This document shows, piece after piece, positions 17,026 to 26,835 of a DNA stretch of 64,000 nt. Location of the stretch: the NCBI RefSeq assembly GCF_004125825.1, contig NZ_QQWI01000001.1, forward strand, positions 186,001-250,000, written 5' to 3'. Numbering within the stretch: the first letter of the stretch is position 1; the number at the start of each line of letters is the position of its first letter. The notes beneath the pieces were generated by a model that was not told the DNA's origin, did no database searches, and worked only from the letters and a program-made list of their open reading frames with translations. The translations under genes and the position numbers were made by a program. The stretch is from Fusibacter sp. A1. Lineage in GTDB: Bacteria; Bacillota; Clostridia; Peptostreptococcales; Acidaminobacteraceae.

Positions 17026-17054
17026 TAAATCATTTGACTCATCCGCACCGATAA
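17026..17054 (+). promoter_or_regulatory. Possible motility sigma factor (SigD-type) promoter
   Basis: TAAA (17026-17029) and ACCGATAA (17047-17054) resemble the TAAA / GCCGATAA boxes of SigD/sigma-28 promoters, placed upstream of a chemotaxis receptor. The spacing of 17 is about two bases longer than the optimum, so this is tentative. Confidence 0.3.
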
Positions 17055-17142
17055 ATGATAGATTGTAAAATAACGGTTTACCCTCTGATTTTATTGGTAT
17101 ATATGAGATAAAGCAAATTGTCACATCAAAGGGGGAGCCATC

Positions 17143-19239
17143 ATGAGTAAAAGTTTTAAGTTCAAGTTAGCGCTATATTTCGGAGTCGTCATCCTTATCG
17201 CATCCCTTGCGATTGGAACGAGTGTCTCCATGCTGAGCGCAAGTAAGCTAAAGTCCATCAGAAACACGACTTCCGAGGAACTGGCCATCGAAACGACTGC
17301 GACGATTTCAAATTATCTCGCGTCCTATAGCCGGGCGATTTACACGCTCAGCCTCGATTCCAATGTCAAATCCTCACCTGTCTACCACGATTCGATGCCG
17401 TGGATGCTCAGGACATTCGAAAGCTTTACAAAGGCATATCCAGAAGCGAGCTATATCTACATCGGCTATGAAGAGGAATTGGGCTTTACGACAGACGATG
17501 TGGAGCCTAAGCTGAAAGAATTTTTCGGCAACGTCAAAATTGACAGCGACGAACTTGCCTATAAGGAAGCTGCTTATAACGCGACAAAAGGTTTCTTCAC
17601 TATTCCGCACTTCAAGGCGCCTGCAGATTACGATCCATCCAAACGTGGTTGGTACGCCCTTGCAAAGGGTGCGACTGAACCCATGTGGACCGATACCTAC
17701 ATCGACGCTTTCACAGGACTTCCTATTATCACCTGCGCCGCGCAAGTACTTGATGACAGCGGCAAGTTCATTGGCGTCGTTTCGGCGGATATCTCGCTTG
17801 ATACCATCGCGCAGACCTATAAGGACACCGTGGTAGGAAACACCGGCTACCTGTTTATCACCGACTCGGCCGGCAATGTCATCGCGCACCCAGATCCCGC
17901 ACAACTTGGAGAAAGTGTACAGGAAATGGAGTTCTGGTCTCAGATGAGCAACGGCACTCAAGGATACATCAATTACAGCTATAACGGCGAAAAGAAATAC
18001 CTTTATTACACAACCGAACCAAACACTGGTTGGAAGGTAGCCGTTCCATTCGCAAGCAATGAAATCAGCATAGACACGACCCCACTTATCCTAAGCAGTT
18101 CGCTTGTGATGGTGGTTTCAGTCGCTATCGGTATTGCAATCGCAGTTTATATCGCGATGAGAATCACAAAAGACTTGAATACGGTAAACCTGTCCCTATC
18201 AAAGGTCGCACAAGGTGATTTGACAGAAAAGGTGGTCCTCTCAAGAAAAGACGAGATCGGACAGATGGGAGAAAATCTCAACAAGACAATCGATACGCTC
18301 AACGAGATCGTAAACGAGATCAACCGCACTTCGACCGCCGTTAAACACGACACCGACAACCTGACCACGGCAATCGGTGAGACGACGCTCGCGACTGAGG
18401 AAATCGCAAGATCCATCCAGGATGTCGCCAAAGGCACAAACATGCAGGCACTTGAAGTACAGGACGGCTCTGAAAAGACCGCTTCTGTCGGCGAAAAAAT
18501 CACCGAAGTCAACCATCTTTCAACCGAAATGGGCAACCTTTCAGACGAAATCAAGGGCGACAGCGAACAGGGCCTGATCACGATGAAGCAACTCATCAAA
18601 AAAGCGGAAGAAAAAGAACAGTCATCAGAAGAACTGTCAACCATCATCAACAGCGTGGACGCGCAGTCGAAAAAAATCGGTGATATCACAAATACCATTT
18701 CTTCTATCGCACAGCAAACCAACCTACTTGCCCTCAACGCGTCTATAGAATCGGCAAGAGCTGGTGAGGCAGGTCGCGGTTTCGCAGTCGTCGCTGAGGA
18801 AATAAGAAAGCTCGCCGAGCAGTCCGCGACATCGAGCGATGATATCAAAGAACTGATCGACAACATGCAGAGCCAATCCACAACCGCTGTTAAGACGGTG
18901 GACAACAACAGAAAAATCGATTCTGAAGAGTTTGAGGCCGTTAAGAAAACCGAACAGATTTTCAACCGGATTTTCGAGCGACTCAACGACCTGTTGAAGA
19001 GCATAGAAAGCATCAAAGTCAAAAATGGCGATATCGACTCCGATTCAAGAGCCTTACTTGATGTGATGAACAACGTCTCTTCTGTCACAGAGGAAACATC
19101 TGCAGCATCTGAAGAGGTCTCCGCGTCCACTGAGGAGCAGTTGGCTTCTATGGAAGAGATCGCAAGTCAGACAGAGCATCTGAGACAATCCGTCGAGGAT
19201 CTCCATCACTTGATCTTAAGATTCAAGACCACCGTTTAA
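17143..19239 (+). CDS. Methyl-accepting chemotaxis protein with dCache sensor
   Basis: A 698-aa chemoreceptor. Membrane helix 1 is at about 10-32, an extracellular double-Cache domain spans about 40-300 ([47 protein letters not shown]), helix 2 is at about 312-336, HAMP follows to about 390, and the signalling domain covers about 400-690 with the conserved hairpin tip [20 protein letters not shown]. dCache domains commonly bind amino acids or organic acids. The ATG follows AAGGGGGAG. No C-terminal CheR-binding pentapeptide is present. It is a single-gene unit, ending in a strong terminator. A long antisense open frame inside it is a codon-bias shadow. Confidence 0.95.
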   Translation: MSKSFKFKLALYFGVVILIASLAIGTSVSMLSASKLKSIRNTTSEELAIETTATISNYLASYSRAIYTLSLDSNVKSSPVYHDSMPWMLRTFESFTKAYPEASYIYIGYEEELGFTTDDVEPKLKEFFGNVKIDSDELAYKEAAYNATKGFFTIPHFKAPADYDPSKRGWYALAKGATEPMWTDTYIDAFTGLPIITCAAQVLDDSGKFIGVVSADISLDTIAQTYKDTVVGNTGYLFITDSAGNVIAHPDPAQLGESVQEMEFWSQMSNGTQGYINYSYNGEKKYLYYTTEPNTGWKVAVPFASNEISIDTTPLILSSSLVMVVSVAIGIAIAVYIAMRITKDLNTVNLSLSKVAQGDLTEKVVLSRKDEIGQMGENLNKTIDTLNEIVNEINRTSTAVKHDTDNLTTAIGETTLATEEIARSIQDVAKGTNMQALEVQDGSEKTASVGEKITEVNHLSTEMGNLSDEIKGDSEQGLITMKQLIKKAEEKEQSSEELSTIINSVDAQSKKIGDITNTISSIAQQTNLLALNASIESARAGEAGRGFAVVAEEIRKLAEQSATSSDDIKELIDNMQSQSTTAVKTVDNNRKIDSEEFEAVKKTEQIFNRIFERLNDLLKSIESIKVKNGDIDSDSRALLDVMNNVSSVTEETSAASEEVSASTEEQLASMEEIASQTEHLRQSVEDLHHLILRFKTTV

Positions 19240-19249
19240 AAGCATACAA

Positions 19250-19281
19250 AAATCCCCTTCTAATTTTTTAGAAGGGGATTT
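19250..19281. terminator. Bidirectional terminator between mcp and rarD
   Basis: A 14-bp perfect stem, AAATCCCCTTCTAA (19250-19263) with TTAGAAGGGGATTT (19268-19281) and a TTTT loop. T-rich sequence follows on both strands. The flanking genes converge. Confidence 0.9.
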
Positions 19282-19298
19282 CTTATTGAATACGCTAT

Positions 19299-20192
19299 CT
19301 ACAAGTCCGGTAGTTCCTTATACGCGATAACCTGCGCAATCGAAAAGGAAAGCAAACCGGTCCAGATCAGTAAAAATGAGATCAAGCTGTTCAGATCGAA
19401 AGCTTCTTTGAATACAAAGATACCCAGCATCAGTGAAATCGTGGGTGCGATATACTGTAAGAAGCCCATCACATTAAGCGGTAGACGCTTTGTGCTTTCG
19501 GCATAAAGGAGCAGTGGAGTGGCAGTCGCAAGACCGCTGATGCTGATCAAAATCCAAAAGCCCGCTGGCAGATTGCCTGTAATTCCGTGCCCTGATGCTT
19601 CCTGTGTGAGCAAATACACAAAAGCCGGTATGCCGACGATCAACGTTTCAAATCCAAGTCCTAGTACCGAACCCACCTTAGACACTTTCTTAAGTACGCC
19701 GTAGATGGCAAAAGATACAGCCAGCACAAGAGCGACATAAGGAACCTGTCCATAGGTGATTGTCTTATAAATGACACCAGTAGCTGCAAAGAGGATTCCT
19801 ATCCACTGAAGCCCGTTGAGTCTTTCCTTAAATAGCACGAGCCCGAACAAGGTAAGAACAAGAGGATTGATATAATAGCCGAGACTCGCTTCGATCACAT
19901 ATCCGTTGTTCACACTCCAAATGTAAGTGAGCCAGTTGATGCTGATAAAAACAGCCGGTCCCAACATTTTAAGCCACATTTCCCTTTGAGTGACCAGCCT
20001 TTTAAACGCGTCCCACTCCTTTGTGACCAGTAGGATGCCAAGGACAAACACAAGGGACCAGACGACACGCTGCGAGAAAATCTGGTAGGGACTGATCGCA
20101 CTTACCAGTTTCCAGTATAAGGGCAACAGACCCCACAGTATAAAAGCACTCGTTCCAAAAGCCAAGCCGCTCAAGTAGTTTTTCTTATTCAT
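19299..20192 (-). CDS. rarD: RarD/EamA family transporter
   Basis: A 297-aa membrane protein with about ten hydrophobic helices in two EamA halves. The N-terminus (GLAFGTSAFILWGLLPLYWK) and NWLTYIWSVNNGYVIEASLGYYINPL are characteristic of the RarD subgroup of the drug/metabolite transporter superfamily. The transported substrate is unknown for this subgroup. AGAGGG lies just upstream of the ATG. The gene stands alone, convergent with the chemoreceptor and separated from the glycosidase cluster by about 110 bp. Confidence 0.88.
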   Translation of the reverse strand: MNKKNYLSGLAFGTSAFILWGLLPLYWKLVSAISPYQIFSQRVVWSLVFVLGILLVTKEWDAFKRLVTQREMWLKMLGPAVFISINWLTYIWSVNNGYVIEASLGYYINPLVLTLFGLVLFKERLNGLQWIGILFAATGVIYKTITYGQVPYVALVLAVSFAIYGVLKKVSKVGSVLGLGFETLIVGIPAFVYLLTQEASGHGITGNLPAGFWILISISGLATATPLLLYAESTKRLPLNVMGFLQYIAPTISLMLGIFVFKEAFDLNSLISFLLIWTGLLSFSIAQVIAYKELPDL

Positions 20193-20301
20193 TCAGCCCT
20201 CTTCAATTCTATTTATCCGCCAACATATCCACCTAAAAATTCATGAATACAGTGTAGCACACTTGAGGCTCAATTGAATAGTCATTGGGGCCTTAATGTC
20301 A

Positions 20302-21654
20302 CTATAGGATAAAGGTCGCAATCGAATGGTCGGGCATTGTGATATTCACACCCACACCATCCACAACCAGTGCAAGGTCCTTGATCCAGCCTTCATTTTG
20401 AACGACAACCACCGTCTTGCCATCAGGATTCACAAACGAAACCGCATGTATTCCCTCAGCGTTTGTGAGAGTGCTCGCACGCTTGGCGCCTACCTCGATG
20501 TATCTTGAAAAGTGACCGATGTAGTAATACGAAGGATTGATCATCAATTTCTTTTCTTTTCTATCAAACATGATCGGCGCTTCACAGAAGTTATCCACGT
20601 GGTTTGGACCACCCTCTTCATTAAGCAGGATGTTCCAGTCGATCCAACCCTCGCTCCAGTTGTTAAAATCACCTATGATGTTTCTACCGTAGATCTCACC
20701 GTTCTTCCATGACCCGATGTAACCTTTTTTTCCTGTCGTATCAGTGGAAAGGTTTGTCAGTTCGACACATCCCTCTGTAAAGAGAAGGTGTTTGTCTGGG
20801 AACATCTGATGAAGTACTGACAGATTCTCAAAAGCTTCGCTAACATACCAGTGGTTGCCTGTTCCCCATACGTATTTCGCCGCCTCTGGATCTGAAAGGA
20901 CTGTCGCAGCGCGTTCTACCATGATGTCGCGGTTATGGTCCCAAATAAGGATCGCCTTGTCCTCCATTCCGTTTTTATGAAGGGTCGGTCCTAGGTGGTT
21001 CTTCACAAAATCCCTTTCCTCCTCGGCGGTATAAGAACATGAATCCCAGACTTGAACAGCTGCAGGTTCATTTTGAACGCTCACTCCCCAAATGTTGATT
21101 TCCCTGTCTTTCATGCCCTCGATGAACTTGACGTAGTAATTGGCCCAAGACTGTGCGAATTCCGGCAGCAGCTTTCCGCCGTAATTCATGTCGTTGGTGT
21201 CTTTCATAAAGGCAGGCGGACTCCAAGGCGATGCCAGAAGGGTCATGTCATGACCCGCTTTTGACTGGGCCAGCTTTATCATTGGAACCACCCATCTGTC
21301 TTCTCTTGACATGTCGAAGGTAGAAAGCTCCTTATCGCCTTCCTCGACATAGGTGTAATTCTCCAGCGAGAAGTCGCTCGAATGGATATGCACCCTTCCT
21401 AAGACGTAACCAAGTCCTTCGGTCTTGTCAAAGCAGGCATGGATGAACTCGTTTTGAAGCTCGCCGGGCATTTCGCTAAAGGTGAAGGCGGCGGCTTCTG
21501 TAAAGGATCCGCCAAAGCCCATATGTGTCTGACAGAGTTCTTTGGTATTTACCACCACGACACTTCGGCTTGGATCGTATTCGCCTGTGATCTTGATCTC
21601 GGGCATTTCAAACCATTTTTCGTTTTTCCTGTTAACCGTCCTAATCGCTCTCAT
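20302..21654 (-). CDS. Glycoside hydrolase family 30
   Basis: A 450-aa GH30 enzyme (glucosylceramidase-like or beta-1,6-glucanase-like). The acid/base Glu196 is in VSVQNEPAA and the nucleophile Glu294 is in LLFTEGCVE; GFGGSFTEAAAFTFS and SPWSPPAFMKDT are further GH30 signatures. A C-terminal beta-sandwich completes the fold. There is no signal peptide, so it probably works inside the cell on imported oligosaccharides. AAGGAG lies about 11 nt before the ATG, 20 bp after the GH3 gene. It is the last gene of the leftward cluster phosphorylase-GH3-GH30 and should be controlled by the LacI regulator at 26836. Linkage specificity cannot be read from sequence. Confidence 0.9.
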   Translation of the reverse strand: MRAIRTVNRKNEKWFEMPEIKITGEYDPSRSVVVVNTKELCQTHMGFGGSFTEAAAFTFSEMPGELQNEFIHACFDKTEGLGYVLGRVHIHSSDFSLENYTYVEEGDKELSTFDMSREDRWVVPMIKLAQSKAGHDMTLLASPWSPPAFMKDTNDMNYGGKLLPEFAQSWANYYVKFIEGMKDREINIWGVSVQNEPAAVQVWDSCSYTAEEERDFVKNHLGPTLHKNGMEDKAILIWDHNRDIMVERAATVLSDPEAAKYVWGTGNHWYVSEAFENLSVLHQMFPDKHLLFTEGCVELTNLSTDTTGKKGYIGSWKNGEIYGRNIIGDFNNWSEGWIDWNILLNEEGGPNHVDNFCEAPIMFDRKEKKLMINPSYYYIGHFSRYIEVGAKRASTLTNAEGIHAVSFVNPDGKTVVVVQNEGWIKDLALVVDGVGVNITMPDHSIATFIL

Positions 21655-21674
21655 TGATTACTGACTCCTTTTAC

Positions 21675-23528
21675 TTAATTATCTATTATTCCGTCGCCGT
21701 ACTTATATTGATGTTCTAGTCGATCATAGTCGCTAAAAAGCGCTGAATCGCTTGCCTGTTCATTTTCAATCGGCCAAGTCACGGGCAAGGTGCCTTTAAA
21801 TGGACTTTGGCCGAAGAGCACATCTGTGATGCCCGCACCCTCGGTTCCCGGAAGCCAAGCCATGACAAACGCATCCCAGCCCCCTATGTGGTCTTTCACA
21901 AGTAAGGGCCGACCAGCCACCATGATCGTCACGACAGGCAGGTCGTACTTTTTTACTTCCTTAACCGCAGCAAGGTTGTCCTCAAGCGATAAGGGGCCAT
22001 CCAAAGAAAGGTCGGCAGTATCGCCGTTCATCTCCGCATATGGCTTTTCACCGATGACAAGGATTACAAGATCCGCTTCTTCCGGATCCTTTACAAGTCT
22101 TCCTCCACCTTTGGCAAGTTCTGCTTCAAATGCCTCTTTGATGCTGGTTCCCTGATTGAGGTCAGCTGTCATCTCTCCCTGCCAGCTGAGTGTCCATCCA
22201 CCGCACTGAATACCTACATTGTCGCTTGCCGGTCCTACAAGATAGATCTTAAGACCTGAATCAAGTGGAAGCACCTCTTCGTTCTTAAGGAGCACAACCG
22301 ACTCGCTGACTGCTTTTCTTGCAAGCGCTTTCGCCTCATCGGTGCCCAAGTCTGTGGCACTTTTTTCTGTGAAAGGCTCAAACAGACCCGCTTCAAATTT
22401 TAAAACGAGAATTCGCTTAACCGCTTCATCGATTCTGTCCTCACTGATCTTGCCGTTTTCAACACCGCTGAGAATCGCCTCATAGACCTCTTTCCAGTTG
22501 AAGGGCTGCATCAGCATGTCGATCCCCGCATCGATGGCGCTTGCGACTCTATCTTCAAGCGTACCTTCGAGTCCGTCGATCGCTTCCCAGTCAGAAATCA
22601 CAACACCTTCAAATCCGAGTTGTGTGCGCAGGACATCTGTCAGGAGCGTCTTATGCCCGTGCATCTTCACGCCGTTCACACTATTGAAAGACGCCATGAT
22701 CGTTTTTGTCCCAGACGCTATCGCCTGCTCATAGGCAGGCAAATACATGTTGAGCAGCACCTGATAGTCAGCGGTCACATCACCCCTGTCGATCAGATTC
22801 TCACCTTCCCCGGTACCGAAGGTGGTGAATCCGTCCCCAATGAAGTGTTTTGTCGTCGCCACGACGCCTTCGCCTTGAAGTCCTTTGATATACTCGCTGC
22901 CTAAAACCGATACACGCCCTGTGACTTCGCTATAACTCTCATAGGTCCTTCCCCATCTGATATCCTGCACGATCGAGACTGCGGGAGCGAAGTTCCACTG
23001 GATACCCGTCGCCTTGATGTCTTTTGCGACAGCTTTACCGATCTCATGCATAAGGGCTGGATTGTTCGCAGCGCCAAGACCGATGTTATGCGGGTAAATC
23101 ACAGCATCCAGAACGTTATTATGTCCGTGTACCGCGTCAATGCCGTAAATCAGGGGTATCCCACTTGAAGAGTTTCTGGATACCTTCTGCATCCGGTTGG
23201 ATAGCTGCATCCAACCTTCTGGAGTGTTCTTCGTCGGAACACTCCCTCCTCCGCTAAGCACAGAGCCGATATTGTATTTTGAAATCTCAGAGAGTTGAAT
23301 ACCGGATCGCTCCGCTTGAATCATCTGCCCCGCCTTTTCCTCGAGGGTCATCCCCTTAATCGCCCTATCGATATCCTCAAGGGACTCGATAAGAATTTTT
23401 CCTCTTTCCTCTTGTGCTTGTGCAGTTTCATCATCCACAGGCACTACTTCATCCTCTACTTCTGAAGTCCCGCAACCGCCCATTAAAAGTACGGCGATCA
23501 AGGTAAGGCAGGTCATCCATTTCTTCAT
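21675..23528 (-). CDS. Glycoside hydrolase family 3 beta-glucosidase, lipoprotein
   Basis: A 617-aa GH3 enzyme with a lipoprotein signal peptide (LLMGGC, Cys19), so it is anchored to the outer face of the membrane. The TIM-barrel domain has TTKHFIGDG and the nucleophile Asp313 in GVVISDWEA; the alpha/beta sandwich follows from about 400. It is expected to release glucose or short oligosaccharides from beta-glucans. GGAGGAGAAG precedes the ATG. It lies 25 bp after the phosphorylase gene and 20 bp before GH30. A GH3/GH94 pairing is known from sophorose and beta-1,2-glucan loci in Listeria, but linkage here is not established. Confidence 0.93.
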   Translation of the reverse strand: MKKWMTCLTLIAVLLMGGCGTSEVEDEVVPVDDETAQAQEERGKILIESLEDIDRAIKGMTLEEKAGQMIQAERSGIQLSEISKYNIGSVLSGGGSVPTKNTPEGWMQLSNRMQKVSRNSSSGIPLIYGIDAVHGHNNVLDAVIYPHNIGLGAANNPALMHEIGKAVAKDIKATGIQWNFAPAVSIVQDIRWGRTYESYSEVTGRVSVLGSEYIKGLQGEGVVATTKHFIGDGFTTFGTGEGENLIDRGDVTADYQVLLNMYLPAYEQAIASGTKTIMASFNSVNGVKMHGHKTLLTDVLRTQLGFEGVVISDWEAIDGLEGTLEDRVASAIDAGIDMLMQPFNWKEVYEAILSGVENGKISEDRIDEAVKRILVLKFEAGLFEPFTEKSATDLGTDEAKALARKAVSESVVLLKNEEVLPLDSGLKIYLVGPASDNVGIQCGGWTLSWQGEMTADLNQGTSIKEAFEAELAKGGGRLVKDPEEADLVILVIGEKPYAEMNGDTADLSLDGPLSLEDNLAAVKEVKKYDLPVVTIMVAGRPLLVKDHIGGWDAFVMAWLPGTEGAGITDVLFGQSPFKGTLPVTWPIENEQASDSALFSDYDRLEHQYKYGDGIIDN

Positions 23529-23553
23529 CTTCTCCTCCAGTTTCTCAAGTCAT

Positions 23554-26500
23554 CTATCCCAAGGTCACAATCATGGTTTTCACTTGATTGTCCCTTACCT
23601 TGTGCGCCAGGGCTCCTGTGATCTTCTCAACATTTACTTTATCACCGTCAAACAGCTCAAGCTCATACAGAACAGGTGAGACGCACTCTGTACCAAAGGT
23701 GTCTTTTTTCTTAGGATTCCTGTAAATGACAGTCGTCTCCTTCAAGAGTGTGAAGCTGACCTCACCCGACTCATCAAAGAAATCACTGCGAAGTACCGGA
23801 TTCAGACTGAACGTCAACTCGTCTGCACTGCTGAATAGCTTGGTGCCTGTCATCATATGAAGCCACATCGTGATCATTTCAGAAGTGGTTCCAGTCAGTC
23901 TTGAAACAAATCCACGACCATGGTTCTTAGGATTCGGATTTCTCGACGAAGCGATGAAGGACGAGTTCTCAAGCGTGCTTCTTCCATAGACCGCCGGGTC
24001 CATAAACGGTGGTAGCGCCGTGCACGCAGCCACATAGAATTCTTCATGCAATCCGCTTTTGATCAGTCCTAGCAAGTACTTGTAGCTCATATGCATGAAC
24101 ACCGACTCCCTTTCAAGCCAGCCTGCGGTGAAGGCTCTTGCACGGCCTATTTCGAGCGTTTCCTCCTCAAGCGACTCAGAAGTGATATACATCTTGAGTT
24201 TTTCATCATACATGCCGCTAAGTCTGATCTTGTCAAAGATGACCTTGGCCTCTTCTTTATCCTTTAGCTGCTTCAGATACCTTGCAGGCGCTTCAAGATA
24301 AAGAGGCAGGATTCGAACACACCAGCGCTTGACAGTCACTGTCTGCATACCGTTTACAGGATGTTTCGCTCCCTCGTTCAGACAATAGTCCACGGCGTCA
24401 TGCACCAGATAACTAGGAAGGATACCGTCTCCCATTTTGGTCGCCTTAGCGATAGCATCTTCAATTTTTACAAGCATGGATTCAAGTAGACTTAAAATTT
24501 GTTCACTAGCAACCTCGACAGACCTGCCGTCAATACCTGCTTCTATCTTTTCAAGATAGTTTTCCTTCTTGTCTTGAACCGATTCCCAGAACTTAAGTTC
24601 ATCTATCTTCTGATCCAAACGGCTTTTCAGAAGGTCATGATAGTCGTCTATCAATATGGCGACTTCCACCGGTAGGACCATGCCCTTAGGATACCTTGAG
24701 AGTCCGTCTGTGAGGAAGTTGATGACGCGTTTTATTTCTATCACCTCACTCATTCCAGATCCGAACAATCCAGGCAGTCCGTTCATCGCATCGTTCCAAC
24801 CGGGCTTATCCGAGTTCATCATGATACCCAAGCCCGAAGGATCAAAGTTGGTCATCTTGTTGATCGTAAGGATCATCAGTTTTTCAGCGAGTGTCGTCTT
24901 CAGCACCTGACCACTGGTGTCTTTTGTCCAGTTTGTAGCGCTTATATCAAAATTTTCTGTTTCAAGTTTTTCTGAGTCCCTATGAATCGCATCGTATTGT
25001 CTGACCTTACCGTCCTTTGTAAGCACGTACTTGTCCTTACGTGGAAGCACTCTGTCAGGGCTTCTGAAATACTTGTACTGATCCTCATACAAAAGGGATT
25101 CCAGGCGGTCTGGATAGATGTTGAGATAATTGTCCACAAGGTCCATATTGTACGTCCAGTGGTCTACCCAAAAACCATGACCGTAAGCCGCCTGGTTTTC
25201 TTGGATGGCCTTGCTCATCACGCGCTTTAAGAAGTCCTCACGCGATACCTTCAGCTTTATATCAAATTGCTCCATTTTGGTTAACAGCTCACCCGGTGTG
25301 AAGGGTTTCATAAGAAGCGGTCTTATGGACTCCGCACCTTTTGCAATCGACCCTTCGATCAATCCGATATCACAAGGGTCGATCGAAAGCTTGCTGCCTT
25401 TGACCGACAATGGATTTTGTCCGTCGATTTGCAAAAGCTCCATAAACTGTTTGATGTTGTAGAGCCCAGCTTCTTTGACAAAATAGACATCGTTTCTTCG
25501 GTTCTGATTCACATCCCTGAAGTTGCCCACCCCATGGGAGTAATAGGCCGGTTCCACATAAAAATCGTTGTATTCCCTTTCCATGTCGCCATGGATTCTT
25601 GAATAGACATGGTAGACGATGGGACCCTCTTTACCTTCAAATGTCAGTGGATAGCCGCCTCTTAAAAGGTTGTCCAGATAACTCTGTTTGACATAGGCGT
25701 CAAATACCTTGTAGGCCGTCTTACCCTGCACATCGTCTGTCAGTTCTTTTGTCACCTGTGCGGCTTGCGATTCCTGGGCGTTGAAGTAGTCGACTCCAAA
25801 GTCGACAGCAAGAGCATTTAGCACTTCCACACTGTCCGTCTTACCCACGATGCTTGAAATGGTAAGTATGTCGTCAAGTTCACCTACAAACGCTCCAAAA
25901 GCGCACGGAAGCTTGTTCGCAGACACTTGATCAACCTTAAGCAGGTCAACTAGCGATTCTTTCATCAGCATCACAGGTCGTAAAAGTCCGGTCTGTTCAC
26001 CAAAAATGACTTCAGGATCGTAGACAACCGCTAAGGCTTCTTTTCTTCCTTGAACAAATGCGGCGTAAAAGTGACCTGCTTCAACCGTTCCGACTTCCGC
26101 GGAATCATTGGTTGTCGACCTATTTCTGAAAAATGGCATGTTGACATCCGTATTGTATGCCTCAAACCATGCGACAGCGAGGTTCGACAAGTTCTTCGTC
26201 ACAAAGTTGGAGTTTTGGAAGGGCCAGACCGTCATCAGTCCGTCGAGCACTTCTATATTTTTACTTGAGTCGCTTAGGTTCTTAAGCGTCACCTTTCTGA
26301 TAAGTCCCGGATACGACGTATTCGTTGTCGTATAGTACTTCACATTCACCTGAATGCCGATCGTATGGTTGATTTCTTCAAAACCCACACTGTTGGATTC
26401 GATGAGCATCTTTCTTTCAAACACATCATCCGATGCAGACGAGAAGATCTCGTGCACTTTTCCGTCTACTTTGACGAAGGTTCTGAATCCCTGTAGCTCC

Positions 26501-26718
26501 GTTCTCTTGTAAGCCACATTTGCCGGAACAAAATCAAAGATGGATCCATCCTTGTTCTCCACACCGAAACCCGCGATCCCTTGTCCTCTATTGGCATAGT
26601 ACACCCACATCGGAATGCCGTTTAGCCCCGCGATTCCCGGTAAGAAACTGGCAAAGGGCTTTTGCTCGTCATAGGATTCAATAATGAACTGTTCTTCTTC
26701 GTACCTGTATTTACTCAT
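23554..26718 (-). CDS. Beta-glucan oligosaccharide phosphorylase (GH94/GH161-like)
   Basis: A 1054-aa protein of the cellobiose phosphorylase type. The N-terminus has a beta-sandwich (FASFLPGIAGLNGIPMWVYY), followed by a large (alpha/alpha)6 barrel with HGFWVDHWTYNMD and PGWNDAMNG; Asp643 in GWND is the likely general acid. Such enzymes cleave beta-glucosyl linkages with phosphate, giving glucose-1-phosphate. Length is closer to GH161 and the long GH94 enzymes than to cellobiose phosphorylase (about 800). No signal peptide, so it acts in the cytoplasm. The ATG at 26718 is chosen from AGGAG 7 nt upstream. A LacI operator copy lies 83 bp upstream. Confidence 0.8.
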   Translation of the reverse strand: MSKYRYEEEQFIIESYDEQKPFASFLPGIAGLNGIPMWVYYANRGQGIAGFGVENKDGSIFDFVPANVAYKRTELQGFRTFVKVDGKVHEIFSSASDDVFERKMLIESNSVGFEEINHTIGIQVNVKYYTTTNTSYPGLIRKVTLKNLSDSSKNIEVLDGLMTVWPFQNSNFVTKNLSNLAVAWFEAYNTDVNMPFFRNRSTTNDSAEVGTVEAGHFYAAFVQGRKEALAVVYDPEVIFGEQTGLLRPVMLMKESLVDLLKVDQVSANKLPCAFGAFVGELDDILTISSIVGKTDSVEVLNALAVDFGVDYFNAQESQAAQVTKELTDDVQGKTAYKVFDAYVKQSYLDNLLRGGYPLTFEGKEGPIVYHVYSRIHGDMEREYNDFYVEPAYYSHGVGNFRDVNQNRRNDVYFVKEAGLYNIKQFMELLQIDGQNPLSVKGSKLSIDPCDIGLIEGSIAKGAESIRPLLMKPFTPGELLTKMEQFDIKLKVSREDFLKRVMSKAIQENQAAYGHGFWVDHWTYNMDLVDNYLNIYPDRLESLLYEDQYKYFRSPDRVLPRKDKYVLTKDGKVRQYDAIHRDSEKLETENFDISATNWTKDTSGQVLKTTLAEKLMILTINKMTNFDPSGLGIMMNSDKPGWNDAMNGLPGLFGSGMSEVIEIKRVINFLTDGLSRYPKGMVLPVEVAILIDDYHDLLKSRLDQKIDELKFWESVQDKKENYLEKIEAGIDGRSVEVASEQILSLLESMLVKIEDAIAKATKMGDGILPSYLVHDAVDYCLNEGAKHPVNGMQTVTVKRWCVRILPLYLEAPARYLKQLKDKEEAKVIFDKIRLSGMYDEKLKMYITSESLEEETLEIGRARAFTAGWLERESVFMHMSYKYLLGLIKSGLHEEFYVAACTALPPFMDPAVYGRSTLENSSFIASSRNPNPKNHGRGFVSRLTGTTSEMITMWLHMMTGTKLFSSADELTFSLNPVLRSDFFDESGEVSFTLLKETTVIYRNPKKKDTFGTECVSPVLYELELFDGDKVNVEKITGALAHKVRDNQVKTMIVTLG

Positions 26719-26800
26719 TTTCAAACTCCTTCATAAGTGAACTTATATTCTCTGACGGATACACTCTCATCAGCCTTCAATTGTCAGTCTCAATGCGAGC

Positions 26801-26812
26801 GAAATCGATTTC
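26801..26812. promoter_or_regulatory. LacI-type operator before the glycosidase operon
   Basis: Perfect 12-bp palindrome GAAATCGATTTC, identical to two copies in front of lacI (27901-27912 and 27943-27954). It lies between the lacI stop and the phosphorylase start, so it should control the phosphorylase-GH3-GH30 genes. A matching promoter could not be assigned. Confidence 0.75.
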
Positions 26813-26835
26813 TCTTTTCTGTAAATAAAAACGAC

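Noticed and set aside
17374-17961. Minus-strand frame of 195 codons within the chemoreceptor
   Set aside because: It lies over the dCache region, lacks a ribosome binding site and has no family features.
18147-19130. Long antisense open frame (327 codons) inside the chemoreceptor gene
   Set aside because: It is Ser/Leu-rich, has no ribosome binding site and mirrors the codon pattern of the receptor helices; a shadow frame.
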